Assembly (NCBI GenBank): GCA_002499585.1
Contig: DAMH01000027.1
Coordinates: forward strand, 59,059 to 123,058
Direction: 5' to 3'
Length of the DNA: 64,000 nucleotides
Source of the DNA: Euryarchaeota archaeon UBA552
GTDB lineage: Archaea > Thermoplasmatota > Poseidoniia > Poseidoniales > Thalassarchaeaceae
The position numbers were made by a program, and so were the translations under genes. The notes beneath the pieces are model-generated. The model did not search any database, was not told the origin of the DNA, and worked only from the letters and a program-made list of their open reading frames with translations. Positions 17,039-26,554 of this stretch are shown here, piece after piece. Position 1 is the stretch's first letter; each line of letters starts with the position of its first letter.

Positions 17039-20000
17039 ACGGTTCCTATTGTCAAACTTCGCGGTTCTGGCACACCTTTCCTGAGTTCAGATATAGCCAA
17101 AACCTCCATTTTCGCACCTGACAATGTTGTGACAAACGGAATATTTAGCTCAACCGCCAACCTCCTCATCATGTTTCCATCCAGAACTGCTCCACCTGAG
17201 CTCGTGGGCGTGTTGATAATGAGTTGAATTTTGCCTTGTCTCATCAAATCAAGTGCATCTGGCGACCCCTGTTCAGCGATTCTGTAAGCTGTGTTGACAG
17301 GCAATTTTCCAGCCTCTCTGAGGACGTCGGCAGTTCCTCGTGTTGCGTATAATACGAATCCCAATTTGTCGAGTGATTTTGCCATGTCCATGATTGAGTC
17401 TTTGTCCTCGTCTTTCACGGTGAGGTATACACCGCCATGCGTGGGAACCGGAATTTCAGTTGCCATTCTAGCCTTCAGATATGCTGCCGCCGCTGTCTTA
17501 TGAGAGCCCATGACCTCTCCAGTAGATTTCATTTCGGGCCCTGGTGCTGGATCTAGCCCCCTGAGTTTGATGAACGGGAAAACGGGGGCCTTCACAGCAA
17601 CAGCGTCTACCTGCCTTGCCGGAATTGGAAGATCTGAAAGCTTGTCTCCCATGGTTATTCTTGCTGCAATTCGTGCAAGAGGTATACCTGTAGACTTGGC
17701 TACAAATGGGAATGTCCTAGAGCCACGCGGGTTTACCTCGAGCACGAAAAGTTCCTTACCTCTTATTGCGAACTGTATATTATAACAGCCGATGATTCCG
17801 AGTTCCAAACCGATTGTTTTTGTCCAATCTTCCACCATTTTCAGCATGTCTTGTGATACATTTTGAGTAGGTATGAAGCAGGTTGAATCCCCGGAATGAA
17901 TTCCTGCCTCTTCAAGATGCTCCATGATAGCTCCAATTAGAACGTCGGTTCCATCACACACCGCATCAACGTCCAATTCAATCGCATTACCGAGGTACTC
18001 ATCCACAAGCAGTGGTTTTTCTGGCGCAATAAATGCCTCTTGCATGTATGCCTCAAGCTGTGATTTTCCTGTAAGGACCTCCATCCCACGGCCACCAAGA
18101 ACATACGATGGCCTGATGAGGACTGGAAATCCAATTTCTCCAACTGCCTCTCTGACTTCCGCAGGGCTAATGGCGGTTGCTCCCCTGGGCATCAAAAGAT
18201 TGTTTTTCGCTGCGAATTTCTCGAATCGATACCTATCACTGGCCTCGTCAATTGAATCAGGAGAAGTCCCTGACATTTTTAGATTGACACCCATATCCTT
18301 CAAGTGATTTAGTTGATTTTCTAGTGGGACAGCCAGATTGATGGCTGTCTGCCCGCCAAATTGGAGTAAAATCCCGTCTGCATTCTCTCTTAGGAGTATC
18401 TCGATAACGGATTCTAGTGTCAGTGGATCAAAATAAAGCCTATCACTTGTGTCAAAATCCGTAGATACCGTTTCGGGATTGTTGTTAATAATTACGGCCT
18501 CATGACCCATGTCCCTTATCGCGCCAACTGCATGAACGCACCCGTAATCGAATTCAATGCCTTGGCCGATTCTGATAGGTCCTGATCCGATCACGACCAT
18601 CCTCTTGGATTTGCTATTGTTATTTTTTGCGACCCTATCAACCCCTTCGAAGGTATTACCGCCTTCATATGTTGAGTAATAGTAAGGGGTAACCGCAGCG
18701 AATTCTGCTGCACACGAGTCCACCATTCTGTAGACAGGATGAATGAGCATACTATGCCGTAATTTGGTTATTTCAATCTGTCCTTCATACAAATTATTTT
18801 GGGAAAAATTCGAAATTGCATCGTGGATATGAGCGTCTGAAAATCCGAAACCCTTCCAGTTTCTGATTTGAATCGGAGACAGGTCATTAAGATTATTTTT
18901 TAACCCAAAATCAATTATTTCCCTCTCAACCCGGGCCATTGATTGAAATCTGTGAAGGAACCACCTTGTCACGCCCCCGGTTACCTCTCTGACCCTGTCA
19001 ATTTCCCAACCTCTCCTGAAGGCTTCAAACAACGCCCCCATCCTACGATCTGAAGGGACTGCGAGCCAATCTTCCAGAGTCTTATCGTCGAGGGGTGTTG
19101 ACGATCTCTGGTCCATTGTTTCCCCACCAGAAGCATCGGCCATTGTTAGCGGTCTTGGATGAGGATGGCCATACTCCAAACTGGACCATGCCTTCAAAAA
19201 TGCCTCTTCGAACCTTCGCCCAATAGCCATCACCTCCCCAGTGGATTTCATGGAAGTGCCGATGGTTCGGTCTGCTGTCCTAAACTTGTCAAAGGGCCAT
19301 CTAGGGATTTTTACAACACAATAGTCTAGCGTCGGCTCGAACGCCGCAGTTGTCCCTTCACCTGTTATTGGATTTGGCAATTCATCCAGAGTATAGCCCA
19401 CAGCGATCAACGCGGCCATCCTTGCTATTGGGTATCCTGTCGCTTTTGAGGCAAGAGCAGACGATCTGCTTACTCTTGGATTCACCTCGATAACTCTGTA
19501 TTCTCCTGTAGATTGCTCTACCGCGAATTGAACGTTACAACCGCCCTTTATATTCAGCCTCCTGATCAGTTTAAGCGCAGCATCGCGGAGATTCTGGTGA
19601 TCACGGTCAGACAGTGTTTGTTGAGGAGCGACAACTACTGACTCACCTGTATGTACTCCCATTGGATCTAGATTCTCCATTGTACAAACGATGATCGCGT
19701 TGTCTGAGGCATCCCTCATCACTTCATATTCGTGTTCCTGCCAACCCAGTATACTCTCCTCAATCAAAACCTGTCCAATCGACGAGTGCAAAATTCCCTG
19801 TCGGGCAATTTCAACTAGTTCACCTGTGTTAAATGCAGTGCCTCCTCCAAGCCCGCCCAAAGTGAAAGCGGGACGAATCAACAGTGGAAATGAGCCCAAC
19901 TTGTCTGCAGCTGTCAAAACCTCATCGATCGAACTACATGCGATAGCTTTGCATACCGGCAAGTCAATTTCCTCGCAGACTTTCTTGAATCGGTCCCTGT

Positions 20001-20382
20001 CTTCAGCGTCATCAATGGCATCCAGGTCACACCCTATCAACTCGACGCCCAAGCGGGCCAAGGTGCCGTCGTGAGCGAGTGCTGTGGCAATATTTAGAGC
20101 AGTTTGACCGCCCATCCCCGCAAGCAAAGCATCAGGGGACTCTATCTCCAAAATTCTAGCAACGACCTCGGGCAATAGGGGTTCGATGTATATCTTGTCA
20201 GCCATTTCTGGGTCATTCTGAATCGTCGCAGGGTTGGAGTTGATTAAAATGACTTCAAATCCGTCATTTCGCAGAGCTCGACAAGCCTGTGAACCAGAGA
20301 AATCGAACTCGGCCGCTTGTCCAATCCTGATAGGTCCAGACCCTAGGATTACGATCCTTTCGAGATCGTTCCTTCTTGGCAT
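17035..20382 (-). CDS. carB: Carbamoyl-phosphate synthase large subunit
   Basis: A 1115-residue synthase producing carbamoyl phosphate from bicarbonate, ammonia delivered by CarA, and two ATP. The two homologous halves are visible: the first starts with ILGSGPIRIGQAAEFDFSG and the second with VIGSGPIRIGQGIEFDYG near residue 595. Each carries an ATP-grasp domain (for example VIEVNPRVSRSSALASKATG and VLEVNPRGSRTF). The C-terminal MGS-like regulatory domain includes NTPTSSGGAVLDG. The start codon overlaps the carA stop (ATGA-type), implying translational coupling. Confidence 0.97.
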   Translation of the reverse strand: MPRRNDLERIVILGSGPIRIGQAAEFDFSGSQACRALRNDGFEVILINSNPATIQNDPEMADKIYIEPLLPEVVARILEIESPDALLAGMGGQTALNIATALAHDGTLARLGVELIGCDLDAIDDAEDRDRFKKVCEEIDLPVCKAIACSSIDEVLTAADKLGSFPLLIRPAFTLGGLGGGTAFNTGELVEIARQGILHSSIGQVLIEESILGWQEHEYEVMRDASDNAIIVCTMENLDPMGVHTGESVVVAPQQTLSDRDHQNLRDAALKLIRRLNIKGGCNVQFAVEQSTGEYRVIEVNPRVSRSSALASKATGYPIARMAALIAVGYTLDELPNPITGEGTTAAFEPTLDYCVVKIPRWPFDKFRTADRTIGTSMKSTGEVMAIGRRFEEAFLKAWSSLEYGHPHPRPLTMADASGGETMDQRSSTPLDDKTLEDWLAVPSDRRMGALFEAFRRGWEIDRVREVTGGVTRWFLHRFQSMARVEREIIDFGLKNNLNDLSPIQIRNWKGFGFSDAHIHDAISNFSQNNLYEGQIEITKLRHSMLIHPVYRMVDSCAAEFAAVTPYYYSTYEGGNTFEGVDRVAKNNNSKSKRMVVIGSGPIRIGQGIEFDYGCVHAVGAIRDMGHEAVIINNNPETVSTDFDTSDRLYFDPLTLESVIEILLRENADGILLQFGGQTAINLAVPLENQLNHLKDMGVNLKMSGTSPDSIDEASDRYRFEKFAAKNNLLMPRGATAISPAEVREAVGEIGFPVLIRPSYVLGGRGMEVLTGKSQLEAYMQEAFIAPEKPLLVDEYLGNAIELDVDAVCDGTDVLIGAIMEHLEEAGIHSGDSTCFIPTQNVSQDMLKMVEDWTKTIGLELGIIGCYNIQFAIRGKELFVLEVNPRGSRTFPFVAKSTGIPLARIAARITMGDKLSDLPIPARQVDAVAVKAPVFPFIKLRGLDPAPGPEMKSTGEVMGSHKTAAAAYLKARMATEIPVPTHGGVYLTVKDEDKDSIMDMAKSLDKLGFVLYATRGTADVLREAGKLPVNTAYRIAEQGSPDALDLMRQGKIQLIINTPTSSGGAVLDGNMMRRLAVELNIPFVTTLSGAKMEVLAISELRKGVPEPRSLTIGTV

Positions 20383-21704
20383 CAGGCCCTACTCCTTAGC
20401 TCTTGGTGGGATTTGATGTTGTCATCGACCGTGGTCGAGAAACGATCAAACAACAATGAGGCGTCATGAGGGCCGGGGCAAGCCTCAGGATGGAATTGGA
20501 TGGTGAAACATGGCCTGTTAATGAGATCCAAGCCTTCGACAGTGCCGTCATTCGCGTTGATGTATCTAACTGTAAATTCACTGTTCAATATGTTCTCTCC
20601 AGTGTCTGAAAGGGCTCCGGAGGGGTGAGGAGCCAACATGCCCCGAGATGGATCCTCAACCGCAAAACCATGGTTCTGACTCGTTATGTGAACTTTGTTT
20701 GACTGGAGGTCCAACACCGGCTGATTCGCCCCGCGATGGCCGTACCTGAGTTTGTAGGTTCTCAGACCGGCAGCCAAGCCCATTAGCTGATGTCCCAAGC
20801 ATATCCCCATGACTGGTAATCCTTGGCGTACAGCTCCTGCGAGTGTTTCTTTTGCTTTTCTTGCCGCTCCCGGATGTGCAGGGTCGCCCGGTCCGTTTGA
20901 GGCAAAAAGCGCATCTGGAGACCATAAAGTCATGATATCCTGTAATTCCATGTCTGCTGGACACCACATTACCTCAAACCTATTACATAGCTCTCTGAGA
21001 ATATTAAATTTGATTCCACAATCCAGAACAGCTAACTTTCTGAGGGGGCTCCCGGAGGCGGAAAGTGCGCCAGGGTTGATTACGACGGGTTTTGTGATTG
21101 TAACCTCTGCCACGAGATCGTTTTTATCCGGAGGTTCCATCTGGTCCAATAAAACCGACATTTCCTCTTCTTGTTCCGAGGGTCCAAATATAGCCAGCAT
21201 CGTACCATGTTCCCTCACTTTGCGAGTAAGTGATCGGGTATCTATATCGCAGATTCCCGGGACGTTATGTGCGGCTAGGAACTCATGTACGCTTCCTATT
21301 GAATCACGATGGTCGGGATTCAGCATAAGTTCCCGACATACAATGCCGCGTGGGTGCAATCCGGACGACTCGCTCATGCCTCTGTGGATGCCATAATTTC
21401 CGAGCAAAGGCCATGTGAAGGTCAAGATTTGTCCTCTGAAAGACGGGTCGGTCATACTTTCTTGATATCCACACATACCCGTAGTGAACACTATTTCTCC
21501 TTGGCCTATGCCACAGGATCCGAACAACCTTCCTTGCATCCTTGTTCCATCTGCCAATAACAGAACTCCAGTAGGCCCGGAGAATGGATCTAGCGACTTG
21601 GTATCCACTAACTTGTCGGCTGCATCGGGAAAGTGGGGAGGGTCTGATACCCCAGATTGGCCCCGGCCCGGACTGAACCCGGCATGGCCCGACTCCTCCG
21701 ACAT
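20382..21704 (-). CDS. carA: Carbamoyl-phosphate synthase small subunit (glutaminase)
   Basis: A 440-residue class I glutamine amidotransferase subunit supplying ammonia to CarB. The small-subunit domain begins at about residue 46 (VLLLADGTRMQGRLFG). The glutaminase nucleophile is in PVMGICLGHQLMG, and the His/Glu pair is in FTIQFHPEACPGP. The N-terminus carries about 45 extra residues rich in Gly, Ser and Pro. A TATA box positioned 23-31 bases upstream of this ATG supports the long start. trm56 precedes it by 45 bases. Confidence 0.96.
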   Translation of the reverse strand: MSEESGHAGFSPGRGQSGVSDPPHFPDAADKLVDTKSLDPFSGPTGVLLLADGTRMQGRLFGSCGIGQGEIVFTTGMCGYQESMTDPSFRGQILTFTWPLLGNYGIHRGMSESSGLHPRGIVCRELMLNPDHRDSIGSVHEFLAAHNVPGICDIDTRSLTRKVREHGTMLAIFGPSEQEEEMSVLLDQMEPPDKNDLVAEVTITKPVVINPGALSASGSPLRKLAVLDCGIKFNILRELCNRFEVMWCPADMELQDIMTLWSPDALFASNGPGDPAHPGAARKAKETLAGAVRQGLPVMGICLGHQLMGLAAGLRTYKLRYGHRGANQPVLDLQSNKVHITSQNHGFAVEDPSRGMLAPHPSGALSDTGENILNSEFTVRYINANDGTVEGLDLINRPCFTIQFHPEACPGPHDASLLFDRFSTTVDDNIKSHQELRSRA

Positions 21705-21726
21705 CGATTATGATGGCTGGATACGA

Positions 21727-21735
21727 TTCTTATAC
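21727..21735 (-). promoter_or_regulatory. TATA box for carAB
   Basis: GTATAAGAA on the coding strand at -31 to -23 from the carA ATG at 21704 predicts a leaderless carAB transcript. It lies in the short gap after trm56, so carAB need not depend on the upstream gene. Confidence 0.7.
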
Positions 21736-21749
21736 ATTGACAAACAGCC

Positions 21750-22310
21750 CTATTCTCTTTCGATGATTGACTTACCCCTTTCAGATGGTAAAATCTCGAT
21801 TTGTGGATTGAAAAATTTCCCTTTTGTAGCCACAGATTTGTGCCACTCATTGAGCGCTATCGCGAGGGCGGCGACCTCGGAGTGTGGTTGATTTCCGACA
21901 GAAACGTTGTAATCTGCAATACTAAACAACTCCCCTGGGACTTTAGTGCCTCCAACGACGAAGGCAATTGGCCTGTCCCGCCTGATTTTTGGAAATGTTT
22001 CCCTGTAGTCTTCTCCGTACATGGTGAGGTGAACGACAGTTCCGGGTTTGAATTTTCCAGAACCCGACTTAAACGATCTCAGATACTTGATTGGGCTTTT
22101 TCCAAAACTCGCGCTGAACGAGCCTCCGAACCTTTCAACAACGTCATCAAGAGATTGGATAAGTCCAGGGTCCTCATCACCGAAAACAACTATACTATCG
22201 GCTCCGAGAGCTCTTGCAGTCAGCCCCAGATGAGAGGTAATCCTCTTGTCTCGATCTATTCTATGTCCGAGTCTTATGACATCCAAGTGAGGCAGCCCTG
22301 TGTTATCCAC
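21750..22310 (-). CDS. trm56: tRNA (cytidine-56 2'-O)-methyltransferase Trm56
   Basis: A 186-residue SPOUT-class methyltransferase that methylates C56 in the T loop of archaeal tRNAs. The family hallmarks are VIRLGHRIDRDKRITSHLGLTARALGA, followed by FVVGGTKVPGELFSIADYNVSVGNQPHSEVAALAI (spread across about residues 112-155), which forms the trefoil-knot SAM site. Length fits the short Trm56 form. It starts 3 bases after the preceding membrane-protein gene and is probably co-transcribed with it. Confidence 0.95.
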   Translation of the reverse strand: MDNTGLPHLDVIRLGHRIDRDKRITSHLGLTARALGADSIVVFGDEDPGLIQSLDDVVERFGGSFSASFGKSPIKYLRSFKSGSGKFKPGTVVHLTMYGEDYRETFPKIRRDRPIAFVVGGTKVPGELFSIADYNVSVGNQPHSEVAALAIALNEWHKSVATKGKFFNPQIEILPSERGKSIIERE

Positions 22311-22313
22311 GTG

Positions 22314-22934
22314 CTACGGGATAGGTGATGACACATCATCCTCTCCCTCCTTGTACCCCTTGACAACCTCAAAAACATCGAATGGGAGATAGTGGTGCTG
22401 ACCAAGGACCCATGAGAGCAGAATGGCACTTATACCGCTCATAACAGCCAGATATGTCAGGAGGGAAAGTACTGCCAGCCTCGCCGTTGCTGCCAAGGCG
22501 GTTGTCACCTCATCAATTGAACCGACAACCAGAAGGCCCATTGGCTCGATTGTGAGGTACGCCACAAGCAATGCTGTACCACCTCCAAACAGTAGGGCAC
22601 CTGGAGTCCCTCTGTAACTGCCGAATACAAATACGGCAGTTGAAAGGAGTACCAAAATTGGGACTACAATGCTTGCCGTGCTGAAATCCAAACCCAATAA
22701 TGAGTCGGGTATGTCAGAATCCCCTAATTGTGAGCCGCCCTTGGCCACGGTAATCCACCACACCAATCCAGCCGCCATTGCGTATGCACCGGATAGCAAA
22801 CCTGCATTTGTCATCAGGCTCCTCATGTGGTGAGAGTCTGATGGATTATGCCTCAAAACAATAGATTGCATAAGCTCAACGGTCTCTGGCGGAAGCGTAC
22901 TTTCTCCGGGCTGACCGGCATTGCCCTCTTCCAT
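22314..22934 (-). CDS. Four-helix membrane protein, unknown function
   Basis: A 206-residue protein with a polar N-terminal region of about 50 residues and four predicted transmembrane helices (AGLLSGAYAMAAGLVWW, IVVPILVLLSTAVFVFG, LLFGGGTALLVAYLTI, LLTYLAVMSGISAILLSWVLG). The C-terminus is charged. I do not recognise a family. The start at 22934 (MEEGNAG) is chosen over 22946 because the TATA box then lies at the standard distance. It leads trm56. Confidence 0.75.
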   Translation of the reverse strand: MEEGNAGQPGESTLPPETVELMQSIVLRHNPSDSHHMRSLMTNAGLLSGAYAMAAGLVWWITVAKGGSQLGDSDIPDSLLGLDFSTASIVVPILVLLSTAVFVFGSYRGTPGALLFGGGTALLVAYLTIEPMGLLVVGSIDEVTTALAATARLAVLSLLTYLAVMSGISAILLSWVLGQHHYLPFDVFEVVKGYKEGEDDVSSPIP

Positions 22935-22960
22935 CTTGGAGAGCATCGCATTCCATCACA

Positions 22961-22968
22961 TCATAAAG
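22961..22968. promoter_or_regulatory. Bidirectional TATA box between folP and the four-helix membrane-protein gene
   Basis: TCATAAAG on the plus strand lies at -33 to -26 from the folP GTG at 22994. The same eight bases read CTTTATGA on the minus strand and lie at -27 to -34 from the ATG at 22934. One element is thus at the canonical leaderless distance from both start codons. Confidence 0.6.
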
Positions 22969-22993
22969 CCAACGTCGTTTCCGGGGCCAATGG

Positions 22994-23845
22994 GTGCGTA
23001 CTTTGGGGGATGAGGCGTTCGCCGGAGGAGGGGCGTTACCAGCCTTGATGGGCGTAGTAAATGTCACGCCAGACTCATTTTTTCCCAAATCCAGGTCATC
23101 CACAATCGATGAGGCGGTAACGAATGGGCTGAGGATGTTAGACGAGGGTGCGTCCATAATTGACATCGGTGGCGAATCGACGCGACCGGGGGCTGAGCCT
23201 GTTGATTCGGAATCTGAGGCTCAGAGAGTATTGCCAGTTATCGAAGGCATCCTGAAGGCTCGGCCGGACGCTTTCATTTCGATAGATACCATGAAACCTG
23301 ATGTGGCTAGGAAAGCTGTCGCTATCGGTTGTAAAATGATAAATGACGTGTCGGGCGCAGAAAACCCCCAAATGATGAGTTTGGTCGCTTCGACAAACGT
23401 CTGGTTGTGTGTGATGCACAAAAAGGGGGACCCGGGGACCATGCAAAATTATCCGGTATACGGCAACGTAGTAACCGAGGTCGGAGATTATCTCGCGTCT
23501 AGGGTTGCAGACCTGGAATCCAATGGTGTCGAACCATCCAAAATACTGATCGATCCGGGCATAGGTTTCGGTAAGACGCTTGATCATAATCTTCAGTTGT
23601 TGAGGATTGGTAAGGATCTGATCCCTAGGGATGATGTAAGAATCCTATGGGGAGTCAGCAGAAAGAGAATGTTTGCCGACCTACTGGGGCGGGAGATGCC
23701 CTCAGAAAGATTGGAAGGTACCCTAGGAGTGGCAGCAACCGCGTTTATGATGGGTATCGATGTTCTCAGGGTCCATGACGTCAAAGAACACAATGATCTC
23801 CTAACTTCGATGTTGCATTGTTCAAAGGATGTGGTTATCAAATGA
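22994..23845 (+). CDS. folP: Dihydropteroate synthase
   Basis: A 283-residue TIM-barrel enzyme joining a pterin pyrophosphate to an aromatic amine. Hallmarks are MGVVNVTPDSF (about 19-29), IIDIGGESTRPGAEPV (about 56-71), SIDTMKP, and the C-terminal ILWGVSRKRM. A GTG start at 22994 is supported by the TATA box at -33 to -26. In archaea the product may feed folate-type or methanopterin-type cofactors; this cannot be decided here. The stop overlaps the start of the TraB-family gene. Confidence 0.95.
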   Translation: MRTLGDEAFAGGGALPALMGVVNVTPDSFFPKSRSSTIDEAVTNGLRMLDEGASIIDIGGESTRPGAEPVDSESEAQRVLPVIEGILKARPDAFISIDTMKPDVARKAVAIGCKMINDVSGAENPQMMSLVASTNVWLCVMHKKGDPGTMQNYPVYGNVVTEVGDYLASRVADLESNGVEPSKILIDPGIGFGKTLDHNLQLLRIGKDLIPRDDVRILWGVSRKRMFADLLGREMPSERLEGTLGVAATAFMMGIDVLRVHDVKEHNDLLTSMLHCSKDVVIK

Positions 23846-25005
23846 GTATTCCAATTATTGATTTGACTAAGAAAATAAGAGTCGTTGGTACCGCACATAT
23901 CAGCAGATCTTCAATAGATCTTGTTCAAGAACAAATAGAGGATTTCGATCCAGATGTAATTGCAGTGGAACTTTGTGAGTCACGATTGAACTCTCTCCAA
24001 AACCCCTCAGCTTTAGATGATGAAGATCTGTTGTCAATCATAAAGGACGGTAGATCCGGGATGATACTTCTGCAATCCGCCTTGGCAAGTCAGCAAAGAC
24101 GCATGGGCATTGAGCACGGAGAAAGCCCCGGGGCTGAATTACTCCGGGCTATCGATCTAGCCATCGAGAATGAAATTCCTGTTGAATTGATTGACCGGGA
24201 TATCGTGACCACCTTGAAGAGAGCGTGGAAGAATATGGGTTTCTTTGAGAAATTTAGAGTATTGAACGCATTACTATGGGATGATGAGGCAGAAGAGCCT
24301 GAGGACATTGAAGCACTTCTGGAGGATTCTGATATGTTAACGAAGGTACTGGAGGAAGCTAGGGACGTTGCTCCAAAGGCAGGTTCAGTACTCATAGATG
24401 AAAGAGATCAGTACATGGCGAATAAAATTAGATTGTTATCTGAAAGAGGCCGGGTTTTGGCCGTTGTCGGGGCCGGTCATCTCGCTGGCATCGAACGAGC
24501 GTGGAACATTTCGTCCTCAATCGACTCAGAAGCCCTCATAACCGATTTGGATACCTTGCCAAAAGCCCCCCGCTGGCCGAAAATCACAGTCGGACTGATA
24601 CCCTTGGTCCTTGTAGGAATAGTAGCTTGGATGTGGTATGAAGGAGATCTAGAGGGCATCGGAGACACCATTGGATACTGGATGATAGCAAATGCAGGTC
24701 TTGCTGGCTTGGGCGTTGCCTTAGCAGGTGGGCATCCTCTATCTGTGTTTGTTGGTGCAATTGCTTCCCCTTTCACGTCATTGAATCCCGCACTCGCCGC
24801 AGGCTGGTTTGCGGGCTACACGCAATACAAGATGCAAAGGCCGACAGGTCTTGATGCGTCTGAGTTCCTCGTGGTTGATGACATCAGGGGGCTCTGGAAA
24901 AACAGAGTGGGCAGGATTTTGCTCGTAACTGCTTTTGGGAACCTAGGATCTTCTCTTGGTGCATGGCTGGCAGGTGCTGCCATTGTAGGATCAATCATTG
25001 GCTAG
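23842..25005 (+). CDS. TraB-family membrane protein
   Basis: A 387-residue protein of the TraB/PrgY family. The N-terminal soluble domain reads VVGTAHISRSSIDLVQEQIEDFDPDVIAVELCESR (about residues 12-46), with the GTAH and E-x-C-E-x-R motifs typical of the family, followed later by VVGAGHLAGI. The C-terminal third has about four transmembrane helices. Homologs include bacterial pheromone-shutdown proteins; related folds are Tiki-type proteases. Activity here is unknown. The start ATG overlaps the folP stop (ATGA), and the stop shares CTAG with the convergent DUF2061 gene. Confidence 0.9.
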   Translation: MSIPIIDLTKKIRVVGTAHISRSSIDLVQEQIEDFDPDVIAVELCESRLNSLQNPSALDDEDLLSIIKDGRSGMILLQSALASQQRRMGIEHGESPGAELLRAIDLAIENEIPVELIDRDIVTTLKRAWKNMGFFEKFRVLNALLWDDEAEEPEDIEALLEDSDMLTKVLEEARDVAPKAGSVLIDERDQYMANKIRLLSERGRVLAVVGAGHLAGIERAWNISSSIDSEALITDLDTLPKAPRWPKITVGLIPLVLVGIVAWMWYEGDLEGIGDTIGYWMIANAGLAGLGVALAGGHPLSVFVGAIASPFTSLNPALAAGWFAGYTQYKMQRPTGLDASEFLVVDDIRGLWKNRVGRILLVTAFGNLGSSLGAWLAGAAIVGSIIG

Positions 25006-25262
25006 GATGATTTTGGGTCTGCTTCTAGCCCCCAGTCCAATTTAGCCCAACCACGCTCATGGAAATAATAGAGTACGATCTTTGTAACCACTTCTAGACT
25101 AGCAACCGTTGCAGCCAAACTCGTTGCATCTGAAAAGGTCATCCCTAGGTCTTCACCGAAATAATTCGCAGCGAAAAAGGTGAGAAGGAATGTATCAGTG
25201 GTCGCGATCAATCGCCAGGTGATGGTTTTAGCGAAACTGCGGAAGGGGGATGCATGATCCAT
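25002..25262 (-). CDS. DUF2061 membrane protein
   Basis: An 86-residue two-helix protein. It matches DUF2061: FAKTITWRLIATTDTFLLTFFA, a middle helix SLAATVASLEVVTKIVLYYFHERGW and the terminal WAKLDWG-like pattern. DUF2061 proteins are small inner-membrane proteins, sometimes fused to sulfate-assimilation enzymes, with no established function. Its stop shares CTAG with that of the TraB gene. Confidence 0.9.
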   Translation of the reverse strand: MDHASPFRSFAKTITWRLIATTDTFLLTFFAANYFGEDLGMTFSDATSLAATVASLEVVTKIVLYYFHERGWAKLDWGLEADPKSS

Positions 25263-25300
25263 AGACTACTGTAGTGACGAGGATGATATTTGTGTTTTGG

Positions 25301-26533
25301 CTACATTGACTCGATCACAACGGCTATTCCTTGCCCGCCTCCGATGCAGGCTGTCGCAACCCCGTAGCCTCCCCCAGACCGTTTTAGTTCAAGACCCAGA
25401 GTGAGGAGAAGCCTCGTTCCAGTAGCGGCAAGTGGATGGCCTAGGCCTACTGCCCCGCCATTGACATTGACTATATCCTCGTTGATCCCGAGGTCCTTGA
25501 TACAAGCCACTGATTGGCCAGCAAAGGCCTCGTTGATCTCCCACCTAGAAATGTCATCGATAGTTAGCCCTGCCTTGTTTAATGCCTTTCTGGACGAGGG
25601 TACAGGACCATAAGCCATTATCGCCGGCTCAAGCCCTACAATGCCCCATGATACTATCCTAGCCAATGGCTCATCTCCGTCATCACGGGCTCTGTCAGCA
25701 GACTTGACTACAACCGCAGCCGCCCCATCAACGATTCCCGAGGCGTTTCCAGCGGTTACTAGTGAGTCAGGTCCGAAGTGAGTTCTCAACTCCGAGAGGG
25801 ATTGTATGGTTGTTCCTGGCACCACGTGATCCTCGTCTTCATGCCCTACCATGCCTTGGGGGGCCTCGATTGGTACAATTTCCTCTTTCCACAATCCCGA
25901 GGATATGCTTCTTTCTGTTCTTTGATGGCTTAGTGCCGCAAACGCATCCGCATTGGCCCTGGAGACCTCCATCCTTCTACAAAGCTCATCGCTAGTTTGT
26001 GCCATGAAACTATTCGATACACTATCAAGAAGGTTGGTAAACAAGTAATCTTCCATATCCCTGTCGAGGTTTTCACCTTGCTTTGGAGGTCTTCCGAGTC
26101 TATGTTTCGCACGCGTTCCCCGCAGAACCATCGGCGCCTGGCTCAGGTTTTCCATTCCACCTGCGACAACAACTTCGGCCTCTCCCAACAATATCATTTG
26201 CGCTGCCGTTACCACACTCTGGGCCCCACTGCCGCAGAGGCGATTCAAAGTGAGCATGGGTGTTTCTTGTGGTATTCCTGCTCTGAGCCCTGCGTGTCTT
26301 GCCCCAAAGATGGCCTGTCCTGATGTTTGAAGTGCATGTCCCATGACAACATGGTCTACCGTCTTGGGATCAGTGGATGTGTGTTTCAGTGCCCCTTCAA
26401 TGACCGATGTTCCCAATTCCTCGGCTGACACGGATGACAGCAGACCACCTGGTTTGCCATCGCCCCTCTTACCACCAGACCACTCACAAAAAGGCGTCCT
26501 CTTCCCGCCTACGATCACAACTTCATCAGCCAT
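25301..26533 (-). CDS. Acetyl-CoA acetyltransferase (thiolase)
   Basis: A 410-residue thiolase condensing or cleaving acyl-CoA. Active-site elements are LNRLCGSGAQSVVTAAQ (nucleophilic Cys about residue 92), NVNGGAVGLGHPLAATGTR (His) and ATACIGGGQGIAVVIE (second Cys near the C-terminus). All three catalytic residues are present, so the enzyme should be active. Direction, beta-oxidation or acetoacetyl-CoA formation, is not clear from the neighbours. Start MADEVVIVGGKRTPF at 26533 gives the usual N-terminus. Confidence 0.95.
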   Translation of the reverse strand: MADEVVIVGGKRTPFCEWSGGKRGDGKPGGLLSSVSAEELGTSVIEGALKHTSTDPKTVDHVVMGHALQTSGQAIFGARHAGLRAGIPQETPMLTLNRLCGSGAQSVVTAAQMILLGEAEVVVAGGMENLSQAPMVLRGTRAKHRLGRPPKQGENLDRDMEDYLFTNLLDSVSNSFMAQTSDELCRRMEVSRANADAFAALSHQRTERSISSGLWKEEIVPIEAPQGMVGHEDEDHVVPGTTIQSLSELRTHFGPDSLVTAGNASGIVDGAAAVVVKSADRARDDGDEPLARIVSWGIVGLEPAIMAYGPVPSSRKALNKAGLTIDDISRWEINEAFAGQSVACIKDLGINEDIVNVNGGAVGLGHPLAATGTRLLLTLGLELKRSGGGYGVATACIGGGQGIAVVIESM

Positions 26534-26554
26534 GTCAGTCCGCATGTGTATCGG

